Notes: generated from the letters alone by a model not told the origin. Numbered from the stretch's first letter, positions 53,209 to 63,249 are shown. The stretch: DNA of 64,000 nt from an uncultured Clostridium sp. (GCA_945871955.1 CAMBXR010000009.1:1-64000), one strand, 5' to 3'. Translations and numbers: made by a program.

Positions 53209-56200
53209 CTATCTAAATAATTCCATTATATTTCTTATATTTAAATTTCCATATCCTGTATTATTGTTTGGATATATTATATCTGTTGACCTTATAGCCC
53301 CTACTCTAAATATAGTTCTTATATTCTGTACAAATGCTTTTTCCCTATAATTTTCATCTATCAAAACATATTGCATAAACATGGCTATACATCCTGAAGT
53401 ATAAGAAGCTGCTGCAGATGTAGAAGTTATAGTAGCATATCCTCCACCTGGATATGGTCCTATTATATTAACTCCTGGTGCAACTATATCTGGTTTTAAT
53501 AACCCTGAAATTGTTGGTCCCCTGGATGAACCTTGCCATAATCCTCTATTTATACTATCATAAGCTCCCACAGTTATATTATCTGAAAGAGTTGCTGGAT
53601 ATACTATTGTACTACTTGGGTCAGGATTTCTAAATCTAGTTCCACTATTTATAAATACTCTATTTGGTAAATAAGCATCGTATCGACCATTTGTAATAAT
53701 ATCCCCAGTTAATCTTATTTTCCAAATACCACTTTTTACATTTGTCATATTTATTATTGTGTGCTGCTGACCAGAATATATGGTTGGATATATATATGTT
53801 ATAGAATAGTCTGTGTTTTCAAAATTAAATAAACCCGATATAGTATTTAAATCAGATACTCCTACAGATTTACTTACTTCACCACTTGGACTTACTATTG
53901 ATACTATTGCTGTATCTGGTATTTCAATCCATATCTGTATTTCAAGATGTTCTTCCATACTCGTCACTTCAAATTCAATTTCTTGAACATCTCCGCTAGA
54001 TAATATATTTCCACTTGTATGAGTTTGAGTATTTCCTTCATCACCTGCAGCGCTAACGAAACAAAATCCTCTACTAAAATAAAGTTGAGGTCTATTATCT
54101 GAACTTGATATTCCTACAACACTATTTGTTCCACTTATATTATTTAAAATTAATGGTACTCCTAATTGAACTGACTTTTCATAAGCATATTGAGATGCTA
54201 CCAATAACATTGCATTATTATAAAATCCATCTATTTTAGCCATTTTGATTATTATTAATTGAGCATCTTCAGCTACTCCGGAGTATTCACTATTTACATT
54301 TCCAAGACCTGCACATATTCCAGATAAAATAGTTCCATACCCTTCCTCATCTGTAGATAAAGCCCTATCATTATTTGCTATGGCTTGATTTATCTCTTCT
54401 CTCGTATACTCAGTACCAATATAATACCCCTCTGGAGGATTACCCTCCTTTGTTTGGTCCCATAAATACAATATTTTTGATGTTCCGTCTGGATTAATGA
54501 AATCTGGATGTAAGTAGTCAATTCCCGAGCCTGCTATAGCTATAGCTACACCCCTACCAGTTAATTGTATATTGGGATTATTTTTAAAAAAGTTTACCCC
54601 CAAATCTTCATTTGCATTAACTCCTCCTTCTGTACCTCGTGTTATCTCTCCTAGTAAAGCTACTCTAGTCAATGATTCTATTCCTCTAACCGATGGTAGT
54701 GTCAATATAGTTTTTATTATATTTGTATTATAATTACTTGGATATATAATTCCAAAATTATCACTTAGCTTATTGAATTCAATATTAGGAGCTGCTGCTC
54801 TTAATTCTTCTTCGAAACCAGGTCCATATTCTACATTTATCCCTGCTCTTATAGTACCTTGCCTAAACATATTTATATTTATATCTATATTTTTATCTAA
54901 GTTTAATTTATTACTACGATGTCTTCTTAGTTTTTTTTTCCTATAATAAAAGTCTAAGCTTTTGTTTATATCTGCAATTTGATCTAGTTCTAGTGTAGAT
55001 AAATTTAAAAAGCCATACCCTCTTAAGTTATTAGGATAAACTATATTACTCTTTCTTCTTGCAGATTTCATAAGTAAGGATTTAAGTTTAGCAGAATATA
55101 AAAAAGGATCATTATTATTGACTATTCCCCACTCATGGAACAAAGAACACACTCCTGTTACATGAGGTGTTGCCATACTTGTTCCCGTCAGAGCACCTTG
55201 ATTTCCTCCTGGTAAAAATGAAATTATATCTTCTCCTGGGGCTAAAATATCTGGCTTACTTACACAAAAATCAATATCCCCTTCTCCTGAAAAAATTGAT
55301 GCTGTATCAGTTCTAGAGTTATAACTTCCAACAGTTAAAACTCTACTTGCTGTTCCTGGAACTGTAACTGTTAACTCTGTTGTAGGTGTTAAAAATCTCG
55401 TATCTTTACTTAATCCTTCTGAAGTTGGTAAATATATATTTATATTTCCATCCACTATATTGATTGGTGTAAATACTATCTTCCATATCCCTGGTGTTAT
55501 CTGACTACTAGTGGTTAATTGAAATGTAATTCTTCTTTGTAGAGAGTATGGTGCTATTGGATAAAAATATCCTTTTATTCTAGTAGTTCCAATAGAATTT
55601 CTCACTTCTCCTGATGTGAGTGATATTGCTTGTGTCCTTTGATTAGATGGGTTTACTAAATGCACTGTGAAATTATCTGCAAAATTGGGCCATATATTTA
55701 TATTGATTATAGTTTCATTTGATCCTATAGTAAGCTCTACTTCTTGTATTTGATCTTCTAGTTTTATATGTTTATGACCTCCTTTATCACGATTATTTCC
55801 TGCTGCTACTACTATATTATTTTTCCAATATAAACACATATCATCTATATATTCTTCAAATAAAGAAAGGCCTCTGTGTGATCCTTCATTACTTCCATAA
55901 CTAATATTTATGGATACTGGCATATTTAACTCTAGGGATCTATCTAAAATAAACTTAATTGCTCTCATAAATTCTGTACTTCTCGAATAATAATCTGTCG
56001 CTCTATTTCCAACTCTAACTACAATTAAATTTGCCTCACTAGCTATACTGGCTGCTATTCCTGCAGTATGAGTACCATGAGTTGCTGTGGATGATACAGG
56101 AATAAAAGTTTCCCCATTTATTGCCTTATCAATATCTTCTTTTGTATATAATGTTCCTTCTTTAAACCCCTCTGGCGGTGTTCCTACTATAGATTGATCC

Positions 56201-56547
56201 CAATAGTATAATATTTTTGAAGTACCATTATTATCTTTAAATATAGGTAAGTTATAATCTATTCCCGAATCTATTAATCCTATTAAAGTTCCCTTGCCAG
56301 TTAGACCACTTCTATTTTTAAAATTTGTTATGCCTGTGCTAGAAAAACTTTGAGTATCTTGAGTTTCTAGAATAAATGGCTTTTCAACATATTCTATTTG
56401 TTTATATTTTAATAAGTCATTGAGAACATTTGGGTTATCAGAGCTTATTATTGCATAAGTAGGACTTAAAATTTCTACACTTACACCTAATTCATTTTCT
56501 AATGATAAAATATCTCCGTTAAATTTAACTATTACTTCATACTCTAT
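53209..56547 (-). CDS. cspBA: Fused germination protease CspBA with non-canonical start codon
   Basis: CspBA is made as a fusion of the active protease CspB and the pseudoprotease CspA and acts in the spore, where CspB activates the cortex hydrolase pro-SleC. The full frame is open for about 1112 residues from an ATA (56547) or ATT (56553) codon; no ATG, GTG or TTG exists in frame until ATG 55968, 195 codons later. CspB has a prodomain, then the triad Asp ([10 protein letters not shown]), His (ATHGTHTAG) and Ser ([10 protein letters not shown]), all intact. The CspA half has Gly for Asp ([13 protein letters not shown]) and Tyr for His (EGYGTILSG) but keeps Ser ([12 protein letters not shown]), so it is inactive. 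AGGAGG precedes ATA by 9 bases. Confidence 0.9.
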   Translation of the reverse strand: MEYEVIVKFNGDILSLENELGVSVEILSPTYAIISSDNPNVLNDLLKYKQIEYVEKPFILETQDTQSFSSTGITNFKNRSGLTGKGTLIGLIDSGIDYNLPIFKDNNGTSKILYYWDQSIVGTPPEGFKEGTLYTKEDIDKAINGETFIPVSSTATHGTHTAGIAASIASEANLIVVRVGNRATDYYSRSTEFMRAIKFILDRSLELNMPVSINISYGSNEGSHRGLSLFEEYIDDMCLYWKNNIVVAAGNNRDKGGHKHIKLEDQIQEVELTIGSNETIININIWPNFADNFTVHLVNPSNQRTQAISLTSGEVRNSIGTTRIKGYFYPIAPYSLQRRITFQLTTSSQITPGIWKIVFTPINIVDGNINIYLPTSEGLSKDTRFLTPTTELTVTVPGTASRVLTVGSYNSRTDTASIFSGEGDIDFCVSKPDILAPGEDIISFLPGGNQGALTGTSMATPHVTGVCSLFHEWGIVNNNDPFLYSAKLKSLLMKSARRKSNIVYPNNLRGYGFLNLSTLELDQIADINKSLDFYYRKKKLRRHRSNKLNLDKNIDININMFRQGTIRAGINVEYGPGFEEELRAAAPNIEFNKLSDNFGIIYPSNYNTNIIKTILTLPSVRGIESLTRVALLGEITRGTEGGVNANEDLGVNFFKNNPNIQLTGRGVAIAIAGSGIDYLHPDFINPDGTSKILYLWDQTKEGNPPEGYYIGTEYTREEINQAIANNDRALSTDEEGYGTILSGICAGLGNVNSEYSGVAEDAQLIIIKMAKIDGFYNNAMLLVASQYAYEKSVQLGVPLILNNISGTNSVVGISSSDNRPQLYFSRGFCFVSAAGDEGNTQTHTSGNILSSGDVQEIEFEVTSMEEHLEIQIWIEIPDTAIVSIVSPSGEVSKSVGVSDLNTISGLFNFENTDYSITYIYPTIYSGQQHTIINMTNVKSGIWKIRLTGDIITNGRYDAYLPNRVFINSGTRFRNPDPSSTIVYPATLSDNITVGAYDSINRGLWQGSSRGPTISGLLKPDIVAPGVNIIGPYPGGGYATITSTSAAASYTSGCIAMFMQYVLIDENYREKAFVQNIRTIFRVGAIRSTDIIYPNNNTGYGNLNIRNIMELFR

Positions 56548-56553
56548 ATTAAT

Positions 56554-56562
56554 CTCCCTCCT
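56554..56562 (-). promoter_or_regulatory. Shine-Dalgarno of cspBA that decides its start
   Basis: AGGAGGGAG lies directly ahead of the ATT-AAT-ATA codons on the minus strand. AGGAGG to ATT is 3 bases and to ATA is 9 bases, so ATA fits usual spacing best. The only stop upstream in frame is TAG at 56566-56568. Confidence 0.75.
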
Positions 56563-56654
56563 ATTCTATACATATAAATAACTATATTTAAATTATATTA
56601 ATCGCCATTTTTTTTTATGATGATATACATTATCAAGATAATTTTTCACAAATT

Positions 56655-56684
56655 AAAAAAGCTCCATTTATTAATGGAACTTTT
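56655..56684 (-). terminator. Terminator between the 68-aa gene and cspBA
   Basis: On the minus strand GTTCCATT-AATA-AATGGAGC with one mismatch and a T6 run. It ends the Ig-domain/68-residue transcript before the germination locus. Confidence 0.7.
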
Positions 56685-56692
56685 ATTAATTT

Positions 56693-56899
56693 CTAACGAG
56701 TATCTTCAATTTTTTTACCCAGCCTAGCTATCATATTCTTTGAAAAGTTAGAAATATTCTTAGGAATACACTTATATTCAGATAACATACAATAAATCTC
56801 TAATGCCCTTTTATAATCCCTCTTGCTAGAATAAGCTCTAAAAGCTTCTTCTGCTAAGTTCTTTGAGATTTCATTAATTCTATCATATCTTCTTTTCAA
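56693..56899 (-). CDS. Hypothetical protein, 68 aa
   Basis: A 68-residue basic helical protein (MKRRYDRINEISKNLAEEAFRAYSSKRDYKRALEIYCMLSEYK...). It resembles a single helix-turn-helix of TPR-like character. Start is TTG, 8 bases after AGGAGAG. It lies 88 bases downstream of the Ig-domain gene and upstream of cspBA. I do not recognise a family. The function is unknown. Confidence 0.6.
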   Translation of the reverse strand: MKRRYDRINEISKNLAEEAFRAYSSKRDYKRALEIYCMLSEYKCIPKNISNFSKNMIARLGKKIEDTR

Positions 56900-56987
56900 G
56901 ATAAATCTCTCCTAAATCAATCTTTTTATTATATATATTCTTAAAAATATTTCTATATGAGTAGATTGATTTAGAAGGTTGTTTTTA

Positions 56988-58364
56988 TTATTCACTCTCG
57001 CTAATAATATCATCTGGTGTAGTGGGTTCTTGTTGTGTTGGAGAATCATCTGGCTTTTCTGAGTTATTTGGCTCTTGTGGTTTTTGTATTTGTTCATCAT
57101 CTTCTAATTTAGCATTAATATAAACTATATTGCTAGGCTTAGAAGTTCCAGCTTCATTTCGACCTACTACATAAATTTCATAATCAATATTTGGTTTATC
57201 ACTATCAACTTTTATTGATAATTTAACTTTATTCTTTTTTATAAAAGATTCTTGTGTTAAAGATCTATATAATTCATAAGAACCACTAGAATCATTATTG
57301 TTTTTCATATAAATATCATAATTAGTTGCTCCATTTAAAATGTCCCAACTAAGTTGAATATTCAAATTATTTTCTTTTAAACTATATGTTGAGTATAGGT
57401 TTGTAATTACACTATTTTCAATAGATCCCTCTTTAACGTTTATAGTTATAGTTTTTATTTTTTTGTTTTTACCTACGCCACAACTAATTAATATTTTTTC
57501 TTTACCTTCTCTAATTCCCATAATATTACCGTATTCGTCTACAGTAATAGACCTTTGTATAGGAAGTTTTGATTGAGCAAATTTATAAGTAATCACTGGC
57601 GGTTGTAAATTTCTAGGTGATGTAATTATATTAGGATTTAATTTTATTTTTTGACCTATAGTTATATGGTAGGTATTTTGAATTTCAATGCGTTTTACTT
57701 TTGCTACTATATTAAATCTAAGAGCTTCTACTTTGTTTTTTGATTTTGCATATATAGTTGCATTTCCTACTCCTACAGCTTCAACTTTATTGTTATCGAC
57801 CTTTAAAATATTTTCATTAGAACTTTCATATGTTACGTCATAGGTATTATTAAATTCTTTATAATCAACTTCCACTAAACTTGAAAATTCTCCCTTATCA
57901 CCAACATATTTTAGAGAACCATTTAATGAAACATTTAAACGCTCTACTGTTGGATCTACAACAAGTATTGTTGCTTTTTGTAATACCCTAGAGTTTTTCA
58001 TAATTGCTACTGATGTATATCCTGTTTTTAATCCGTCTAGAATAACTGTATTTTCTTCTTTATCTCTATTGTCTGTAAGCTTAATAGTCTTTGAGTTATC
58101 TAAAATTCTAAATTGAATTTCAGGGTCTTTAGCATAAGTAGGTAACTTTATATAGTCTCCTGGAGATAAAACTACAGGTTCTCCAACTTTTACTACATAT
58201 TTATCTATATCTTGTATATATTCACCTTCTATTATTTTTATATTTACTCCTTTTATTAACGGAGATATTATACCCAATTTAAACATATAGTATTGGGTAA
58301 TAAATAATAAAGGTAATAATATTATAATCATAATGATTTTATTTTTTTTATCAATCTTTCTCAT
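56988..58364 (-). CDS. Membrane-anchored Ig-like/fibronectin III-like protein, 458 aa
   Basis: The N-terminal membrane anchor (IIMIIILLPLLFITQYYMF) is followed by an extracellular region. It has bacterial Ig-like (BIG2-type) beta domains (GDKGEFSSLVEVDYKEFNNTYDVTYESSNENILKVDNNKVEAVGVGNATIYAKSKN, about 155-215, and IGQKIKLNPNIITSPRNLQPPVI further on). A fibronectin-type-III-like domain (NLNIQLSWDILNGATNYDIYMKNNN ... IDYEIYVVGRNEAGTSKPSNIVYI) comes next, then a Pro/Gln/Glu-rich tail (PQEPNNSEKPDDSPTQQEP). Such proteins act in surface binding. Its position upstream of csp genes may hint at a spore role, but a terminator separates them. Confidence 0.75.
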   Translation of the reverse strand: MRKIDKKNKIIMIIILLPLLFITQYYMFKLGIISPLIKGVNIKIIEGEYIQDIDKYVVKVGEPVVLSPGDYIKLPTYAKDPEIQFRILDNSKTIKLTDNRDKEENTVILDGLKTGYTSVAIMKNSRVLQKATILVVDPTVERLNVSLNGSLKYVGDKGEFSSLVEVDYKEFNNTYDVTYESSNENILKVDNNKVEAVGVGNATIYAKSKNKVEALRFNIVAKVKRIEIQNTYHITIGQKIKLNPNIITSPRNLQPPVITYKFAQSKLPIQRSITVDEYGNIMGIREGKEKILISCGVGKNKKIKTITINVKEGSIENSVITNLYSTYSLKENNLNIQLSWDILNGATNYDIYMKNNNDSSGSYELYRSLTQESFIKKNKVKLSIKVDSDKPNIDYEIYVVGRNEAGTSKPSNIVYINAKLEDDEQIQKPQEPNNSEKPDDSPTQQEPTTPDDIISESE

Positions 58365-58698
58365 CTCCGCCCTCCTTTAAAAGTAAATTTATCCTAATAC
58401 AAATTAAAATATTAAATATATTTGTTATTTATTACTATTATTTATAATTAATATAAATCCTTGTTATAAACGATAAAAATATTACTCTAAAATAAAAAAT
58501 TATTTTATTAAATAACTTTATTTTCATTAATATAAATTAAAATAATCATATATTTTTTCTTACATATTTCAATTATTATCATTATTTATTTTTTTAAAAC
58601 TAAAGATTTTTATATTATTTTATTAATACTATTTGTTTATAAAAATAAATATCATTATAATATTTATAAAAGATAATTTTGTTGAAGGGAGATTTATT
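58365..58698. other. AT-rich divergent intergenic region, no gene seen
   Basis: A 334-base, extremely AT-rich stretch between the Ig-domain gene and the PTS-like permease. I see only a weak AT-rich pattern and no open frame with a ribosome binding site. Promoters for both genes are expected here. Confidence 0.4.
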
Positions 58699-59748
58699 GT
58701 GGGGAAAGTTAAAAATAGACGAAGTATAAAACAATTTGCTAAAGATAAAAATATTGAAATATCTGTTCAGAGATATTTAATCGATGCATTAAGCTATATG
58801 GCTCTTGGTCTTTTTGCATCCTTATTAATAGGTACAATTTTTAATACATTGGGAGATAAACTTAATATTACTCTTTTTACAGAAGTTATAAGTCCACTAT
58901 CTAAACAAGTCACTGGACCTGCTATAGCTGTGGCTATTGCTTATGGTCTTCAAGCACCTCCTCTTGTTATGTTTTCTTGTGCTTTAGTTGGTGCCTGTGG
59001 TAATGAATTAGGTGGACCTGTTGGCGCTTTTATTGCAACTATTTTTGCTGTAGAATTTGGTAAGATAGTGTCAAAAGAAACTAAAGTTGATATACTTGTA
59101 ACACCTGCTGTAACAATTATAGTTGGGGTTTTAATTGCTGAATTTACAGGGCCTGCAGTATCAGCATTTATGACTTCCTTTGGAAATTTAATTATGAAAG
59201 CTACAGAGATGCAACCTATATTTATGGGTGCCTTAGTTGCTGTTTTAGTTGGTATTGCACTAACTCTTCCTATTAGTAGCGCTGCTATTTGTATAATGCT
59301 AGAACTTAGTGGACTTGCTGGTGGTGCTGCAACTGTGGGATGTTGTTGCCAAATGATTGGTTTTGCTGTTATGAGCTACAAAGAAAATGGTACTGGTGGA
59401 CTATTCGCTCAAGGAATTGGTACTTCTATGTTACAAATGTCAAATATAATAAAAAACTGGAAAATTTGGATACCTCCAACTTTAGCTTCTGCTATCATTG
59501 GACCTTTATCAACTACAGTATTTAAAATGGAGAATATTCCAATTGGATCTGGTATGGGAACTTGTGGTTTAGTTGGACAATTTGGTACAGTTACTGCTAT
59601 GGAGGCTGCTGGAAAAGGCGGAGTCATGATGTGGAGTGGAATTTTACTTTTACATTTTATTTTACCGGCAGTTATAACTCTTCTAATTGCTAATTTTATG
59701 AGAAGAAAAAATCTAATAAAACCTGGTGATTTAAAATTAGACATATAA
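58699..59748 (+). CDS. PTS-like transporter subunit IIC family membrane protein
   Basis: The 349-residue membrane protein has about nine membrane segments and the PTS_IIC_3 (PF13303-like) pattern of glycine-rich paired helices: ALVGACGNELGGPVGAFIATIFAVEFG and AGGAATVGCCCQMIGFAVMSYKENGTGGLFAQGIGTSMLQMSN. The family is called PTS IIC, but no IIA or IIB gene is nearby, so phosphotransfer coupling is doubtful. The start is taken at GTG 58699, with AAGGGAG ahead; the ORF-track start at 58633 lacks a site. The substrate is unknown. It ends in a bidirectional terminator. Confidence 0.82.
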   Translation: MGKVKNRRSIKQFAKDKNIEISVQRYLIDALSYMALGLFASLLIGTIFNTLGDKLNITLFTEVISPLSKQVTGPAIAVAIAYGLQAPPLVMFSCALVGACGNELGGPVGAFIATIFAVEFGKIVSKETKVDILVTPAVTIIVGVLIAEFTGPAVSAFMTSFGNLIMKATEMQPIFMGALVAVLVGIALTLPISSAAICIMLELSGLAGGAATVGCCCQMIGFAVMSYKENGTGGLFAQGIGTSMLQMSNIIKNWKIWIPPTLASAIIGPLSTTVFKMENIPIGSGMGTCGLVGQFGTVTAMEAAGKGGVMMWSGILLLHFILPAVITLLIANFMRRKNLIKPGDLKLDI

Positions 59749-59780
59749 AAATAAGGCTGTATAATCACAGCCTTATTTTT
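59747..59780. terminator. Bidirectional terminator between the IIC-like and TPR genes
   Basis: AAAAATAAGGCTGT and ACAGCCTTATTTTT form a perfect 14-bp stem with a 6-base loop; it is shared by the convergent neighbours. Confidence 0.85.
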
Positions 59781-60843
59781 TTAATACATTTTTTAATAAC
59801 CAGTCTATAGAACCTTTAGTTTTTTTCCATAAATCTATTGATTCTTCACAGTAGTAGTTTGCTTCACTGAATAATACTGGGTTTATATATACTCCTGACA
59901 TTTCCATGAAAGCAGTCCATTTTATTAATTTTAATGCTATATATTTATTACTATTTAAAGCTTGTTTTAAAGCATCTTTAGCCATAAACATATTGTTGTT
60001 TTTGTAGTAGTATAATACTTTACTGTATAACCATATAGCTGATTTATCAGTACTGTATTTTGCAAATAAATCATTTATTTCTTTTCTTGAATTATGTTTT
60101 ATTAGTATATTTATTAATTTATATCTTATTCCTTGATTATCTAATGGATTTAAGCTTAATAATAATTCGTATACTTTTATAGCTTCATCATAGTTCTCAT
60201 TTTTGTTTAGTGCATTACCTAAATCTTGTAGAGCTATCATATATGGTTTAGTTTCTTCATCTTTCCAGTAAGCAACTTCACCATCTTTATTTATCATTTC
60301 TGAAGCAACTTTTATAGCATTTTCAAAGTTTTCAACTTTTTCTTTTATATCATTAGATTCATGAGCTAATTTCATGAAGTTTTGATACATTTCTTGTTTT
60401 TCATTTTTTACTTTTTTAACTGGTGCTTCAGTTGTTGCAGCAACTTCTTCTTTAGCTACTGTTTCTTTTTTCTCTTCTACTTTTTCAGCCGATTCATTAG
60501 CAGAAGATATCATTACTCTTGCATCATTTTCTTGTATATTTAAGATTTCTTTAACAGCTTCAGCTTTATTTTTTATCGTACCAGCTGATACTCCTATTTT
60601 TTGAGAGAAATCTTTTTTAGTCATATACATTGCATGTTTTTTATTAAATACACCGTTCATATCTAACACTATGTTTAATATTGAAGCAGCCCATATATCA
60701 GTTCTTGAAGTTTCTAATATTTCTGCATTTGCTTCTTCTACTTTGTCTAGAATTTCTATACTTTTTTCTGTGAACTCTTTATTTAAGTTTTCATTACAGA
60801 AATTCACTATTATGTCTTTTATTTGCGATTTCGTATTGCTCAT
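59773..60843 (-). CDS. DUF6398-like N-terminal domain with tetratricopeptide-type repeats
   Basis: The 356-residue cytoplasmic protein has an N-terminal ~100-residue domain with a helix-turn-helix (TKKDFSQKIGVSAGTIKNKAEAVKEIL). It is similar in pattern to the DUF6398 domain, as I recall it; tentative. A Glu/Lys/Ala/Val-rich linker (EESAEKVEEKKETVAKEEVAATTEAPVKK-type) follows, then TPR-like repeats (EDAIKVYELLLSLNPLDNQGIRYKLINILIKH) in the last 200 residues. It may bind DNA or a protein partner. The ATG follows AGGATG. It is a single gene; the function is unknown. Confidence 0.72.
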   Translation of the reverse strand: MSNTKSQIKDIIVNFCNENLNKEFTEKSIEILDKVEEANAEILETSRTDIWAASILNIVLDMNGVFNKKHAMYMTKKDFSQKIGVSAGTIKNKAEAVKEILNIQENDARVMISSANESAEKVEEKKETVAKEEVAATTEAPVKKVKNEKQEMYQNFMKLAHESNDIKEKVENFENAIKVASEMINKDGEVAYWKDEETKPYMIALQDLGNALNKNENYDEAIKVYELLLSLNPLDNQGIRYKLINILIKHNSRKEINDLFAKYSTDKSAIWLYSKVLYYYKNNNMFMAKDALKQALNSNKYIALKLIKWTAFMEMSGVYINPVLFSEANYYCEESIDLWKKTKGSIDWLLKNVLKK

Positions 60844-60979
60844 TTACATCCTCCATATCATATTAAAATAACACTATTTACTATTATAACATTTTTTTTG
60901 AAAATGTATATTTAAACTTTTAAATTCTTTAATATATGATAATAAAATTTTATCACTCTAGTGCAAATCATATTGAGAT

Positions 60980-61013
60980 TAAAAAACTCTAGGAACATCC
61001 TAGAGTTAAAAAT
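60980..61013 (-). terminator. Terminator of the cupin gene
   Basis: AACTCTAGGA and TCCTAGAGTT form a 10-bp stem with a 4-base loop and T6 on the minus strand. Confidence 0.8.
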
Positions 61014-61357
61014 TACTCATTTATTACAAGGGCTATAAATACTAAGTCTTCATCACCTATATTTTCAATATAGTGTTTATTTCCATCTGCGGTGTATATT
61101 GCATCACCTTCGTTTACTTCTACAAACTCGTTATTATCTAAAACCTTACCCCTACCTTTTAATATATAGTAAACTTCAAAATCATCTACATGATCATGCA
61201 TTCCAATGGAATTTCCTACTGGTATGGTAATTTTAGAAAATAATTTTGCCTTATTTCTTAAGTCATCTCCCTCAACAATAAATTCTCTTTTTACTAGTCC
61301 CTTTCCACCTTTTAAATTAGATTCATCAACTCTAATTTGTGATTTTCTTATTATCAT
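61013..61357 (-). CDS. Small cupin-domain protein, 114 aa
   Basis: A single cupin barrel with the two conserved motifs. Motif 1 is GNSIGMHDHVDDFEVYYILKGRGKVLDN with His-x-His and Glu metal ligands. Motif 2 is EGDAIYTADGNKHYIENIGDEDLVFI with a further His. Metal binding is likely. Cupins of this size include isomerases, dioxygenases and small sensors, and the substrate cannot be inferred. The ATG follows AGGGGGGAT. It is a single gene. Confidence 0.88.
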   Translation of the reverse strand: MIIRKSQIRVDESNLKGGKGLVKREFIVEGDDLRNKAKLFSKITIPVGNSIGMHDHVDDFEVYYILKGRGKVLDNNEFVEVNEGDAIYTADGNKHYIENIGDEDLVFIALVINE

Positions 61358-61415
61358 ACAAAATCCCCCCTCTTGTAATACACAAATATAATACCAAAAT
61401 TATTAAACTTTATCA

Positions 61416-61452
61416 ATAAAAGCTCCTTTATTTAAATTAAAGGAGCTTTCTT
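61416..61452 (-). terminator. Terminator of the PrsA-like gene
   Basis: AAAGCTCCTTTA and TAAAGGAGCTTT form a 12-bp stem on both strands with T-rich flanks. Confidence 0.8.
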
Positions 61453-61458
61453 ATTATA

Positions 61459-62562
61459 TTACATATTTATTTTTACATTGTACTTTTCTAAAGCATCTTG
61501 TAATAATGTATTTTGTTTATTACTAGTTAAAGCCTCTATTAATGAATCCTTTTCATCTTCAAAGTCACTATACTTTTGCCCAGTCTTCTTAATTATATGA
61601 TAGCCATAACTAGTTTCTACAACTTTAGAATAAATTTCATTATTTTCTAGTGAAAAAGCAGCCTTTTCAAAATTCTCATCCATTTGTCCTTCACTAAAAT
61701 ACCCTAAATCGCCACCATTGCTTGCTGTAGCTTTATCATCTGAATATTCTAGTGCTAGATCATCAAAACTTTCACCATTTTGTGCTCTTTTTAATATCTT
61801 CTCTGCCAGCTCTTTATTTTCTTTCTTTTTCTCATCACTTAATTCTTTACCATCTTCATCATAATTACTAATTAATATATGAGAAGCTCTGACTTCAAAG
61901 AAGTCGTCCTTATTGTTGTTGTAATAATTTTTAGCCTCTTCCTCACTTACTTCAGAGTTATTTTGTAAATACTGAGTTGCTATTATTTCCTTTTTTAGAT
62001 TTTCCTTTATATAATTTTCTGTTAAATCAAACTTGCTTAAAAATTCCTTTTCTGTTAAGTTAAAGTATGTTGTTATTGTTGACATAGTTTTAGAGTAGTT
62101 ATCACTAAGTTCTTCATTACTAATTTCAATACCATCTTCTACACCAGCTTTATATAAAGCTTCTAAATTAGTCATATAATTTAAAGTATTAGTTTCTTGT
62201 GACTCAATTTCTTCATCTGATAACTTCTTTAAACCTTTATAATAGAAAAATGGATTCATTCTTTTTTCTAAGTCTTCTCCTGTTATTTTCACATCTTCAA
62301 TAGTAGCTAAAACCTGTGATTTTGAATAAGCCCTATGATTTATTGGTAAACTTCTACCAAATTCTTTTCCAACGTAAAATCCTACGCCGATGCCTATAAT
62401 TGCTACAAATAATAAATATAATACTATTTTGCTATCTTTTTTGCTTATAAATTTTAATTTATTTTTTGTTTCATTTTTATGTGAATTCTCTATAAGTTTT
62501 TCATCTATAATAGGGTTATTTTTCAATTTTTTATTTTCTATATTTTGCCTATTTTGAGACAT
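61459..62562 (-). CDS. Membrane-anchored PrsA-like foldase (parvulin-type peptidyl-prolyl isomerase)
   Basis: The 367-residue protein has a cytoplasmic Lys-rich N-terminus (about 1-45), one membrane segment (KIVLYLLFVAIIGIGVGFYVG), then an SurA/PrsA N-domain (GEDLEKRMNPFFYYKGLKKL ... NLTEKEFLSKFDL) outside. A parvulin domain (VRASHILISNYDEDG ... ASNGGDLGYFSEGQMDENFEKAAFSL ... ETSYGYHIIKKTG) follows. It lacks the lipobox of classic PrsA, so it is a bitopic rather than lipid-anchored form. It helps fold secreted proteins. The ATG follows AGGAGGAG. Confidence 0.9.
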   Translation of the reverse strand: MSQNRQNIENKKLKNNPIIDEKLIENSHKNETKNKLKFISKKDSKIVLYLLFVAIIGIGVGFYVGKEFGRSLPINHRAYSKSQVLATIEDVKITGEDLEKRMNPFFYYKGLKKLSDEEIESQETNTLNYMTNLEALYKAGVEDGIEISNEELSDNYSKTMSTITTYFNLTEKEFLSKFDLTENYIKENLKKEIIATQYLQNNSEVSEEEAKNYYNNNKDDFFEVRASHILISNYDEDGKELSDEKKKENKELAEKILKRAQNGESFDDLALEYSDDKATASNGGDLGYFSEGQMDENFEKAAFSLENNEIYSKVVETSYGYHIIKKTGQKYSDFEDEKDSLIEALTSNKQNTLLQDALEKYNVKINM

Positions 62563-62675
62563 TTCTCTCCTCCTAAATTTCTTTTGCTTATATATTATAT
62601 ATTACAACATATAATAGTTTTTGTGTGAATAGTAATGGAAAGTAATATGAAATTTTTATGAATTTTAAAATAAAT

Positions 62676-63233
62676 TTATAATTTTCGTATTAAAAATGGA
62701 GTTATTATAACTGCGCCGATCAACCCGTCAACCATATCTACCATAGTATCTTTTAATCCTCCTGCCTGACAATTTATTTTAAATAAAACATCTAAAGTAA
62801 ATTCTAATACTTCCCACAAGTTGCCAATAGCTAAACTAAACATAAAAATAAATATAGCGAAAAATATGTTTTTTATATTTTTCCTATCTTCTTCTTTAGT
62901 ACAAACCTTAATAACTATATATCCAACCACACCTCCAATGCATCCTGACCATATATGCAAGGCATCGTCATAATGATTTACTTTGTATAGTCCATAGCAA
63001 GTCCCAAGGATTAGTGAAGATAATATAAATATATCTAACATAATTGTTATCATGTCATTGAATAAATAATCAAATTTTTTATTGCATACTTTAAGTATAA
63101 TTGTAAGAACAATACAACCTAAACATATGGCTGAGTAATTATATTTTTTGATGATTATAAAATAAATTATTGATATAAAATAAAATACACATAGTACTAT
63201 ACTTAATATTTTTAATAAATTAAGCTTTTTCAT
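62676..63233 (-). CDS. Multi-pass membrane protein, YjdF/DUF2238-like
   Basis: A 185-residue protein with about five membrane segments. The part YDDALHIWSGCIGGVVGYIV and SLAIGNLWEVLEFTLDVLFKINCQAGGLKDTMVDMVDGLIGAVII matches the DUF2238/YjdF pattern of conserved charged residues (HYDDALHI, GNLWEVLEF, DTMVDM). Function is unknown; an enzyme-like intramembrane site is possible because of the buried Asp, His and Glu. It lies 16 bases after the oxidoreductase gene, so it is likely co-transcribed. Confidence 0.7.
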   Translation of the reverse strand: MKKLNLLKILSIVLCVFYFISIIYFIIIKKYNYSAICLGCIVLTIILKVCNKKFDYLFNDMITIMLDIFILSSLILGTCYGLYKVNHYDDALHIWSGCIGGVVGYIVIKVCTKEEDRKNIKNIFFAIFIFMFSLAIGNLWEVLEFTLDVLFKINCQAGGLKDTMVDMVDGLIGAVIITPFLIRKL

Positions 63234-63249
63234 AAAATCTTCATTTTCT

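Noticed and set aside
55968-55968. Start of cspBA at ATG 55968 as listed in the ORF track
   Set aside because: It would drop the prodomain and the Asp and His of the CspB triad, while the frame stays open upstream to a strong ribosome binding site. A frameshift was considered, but reading every codon from 55968 to 56553 shows no stop.
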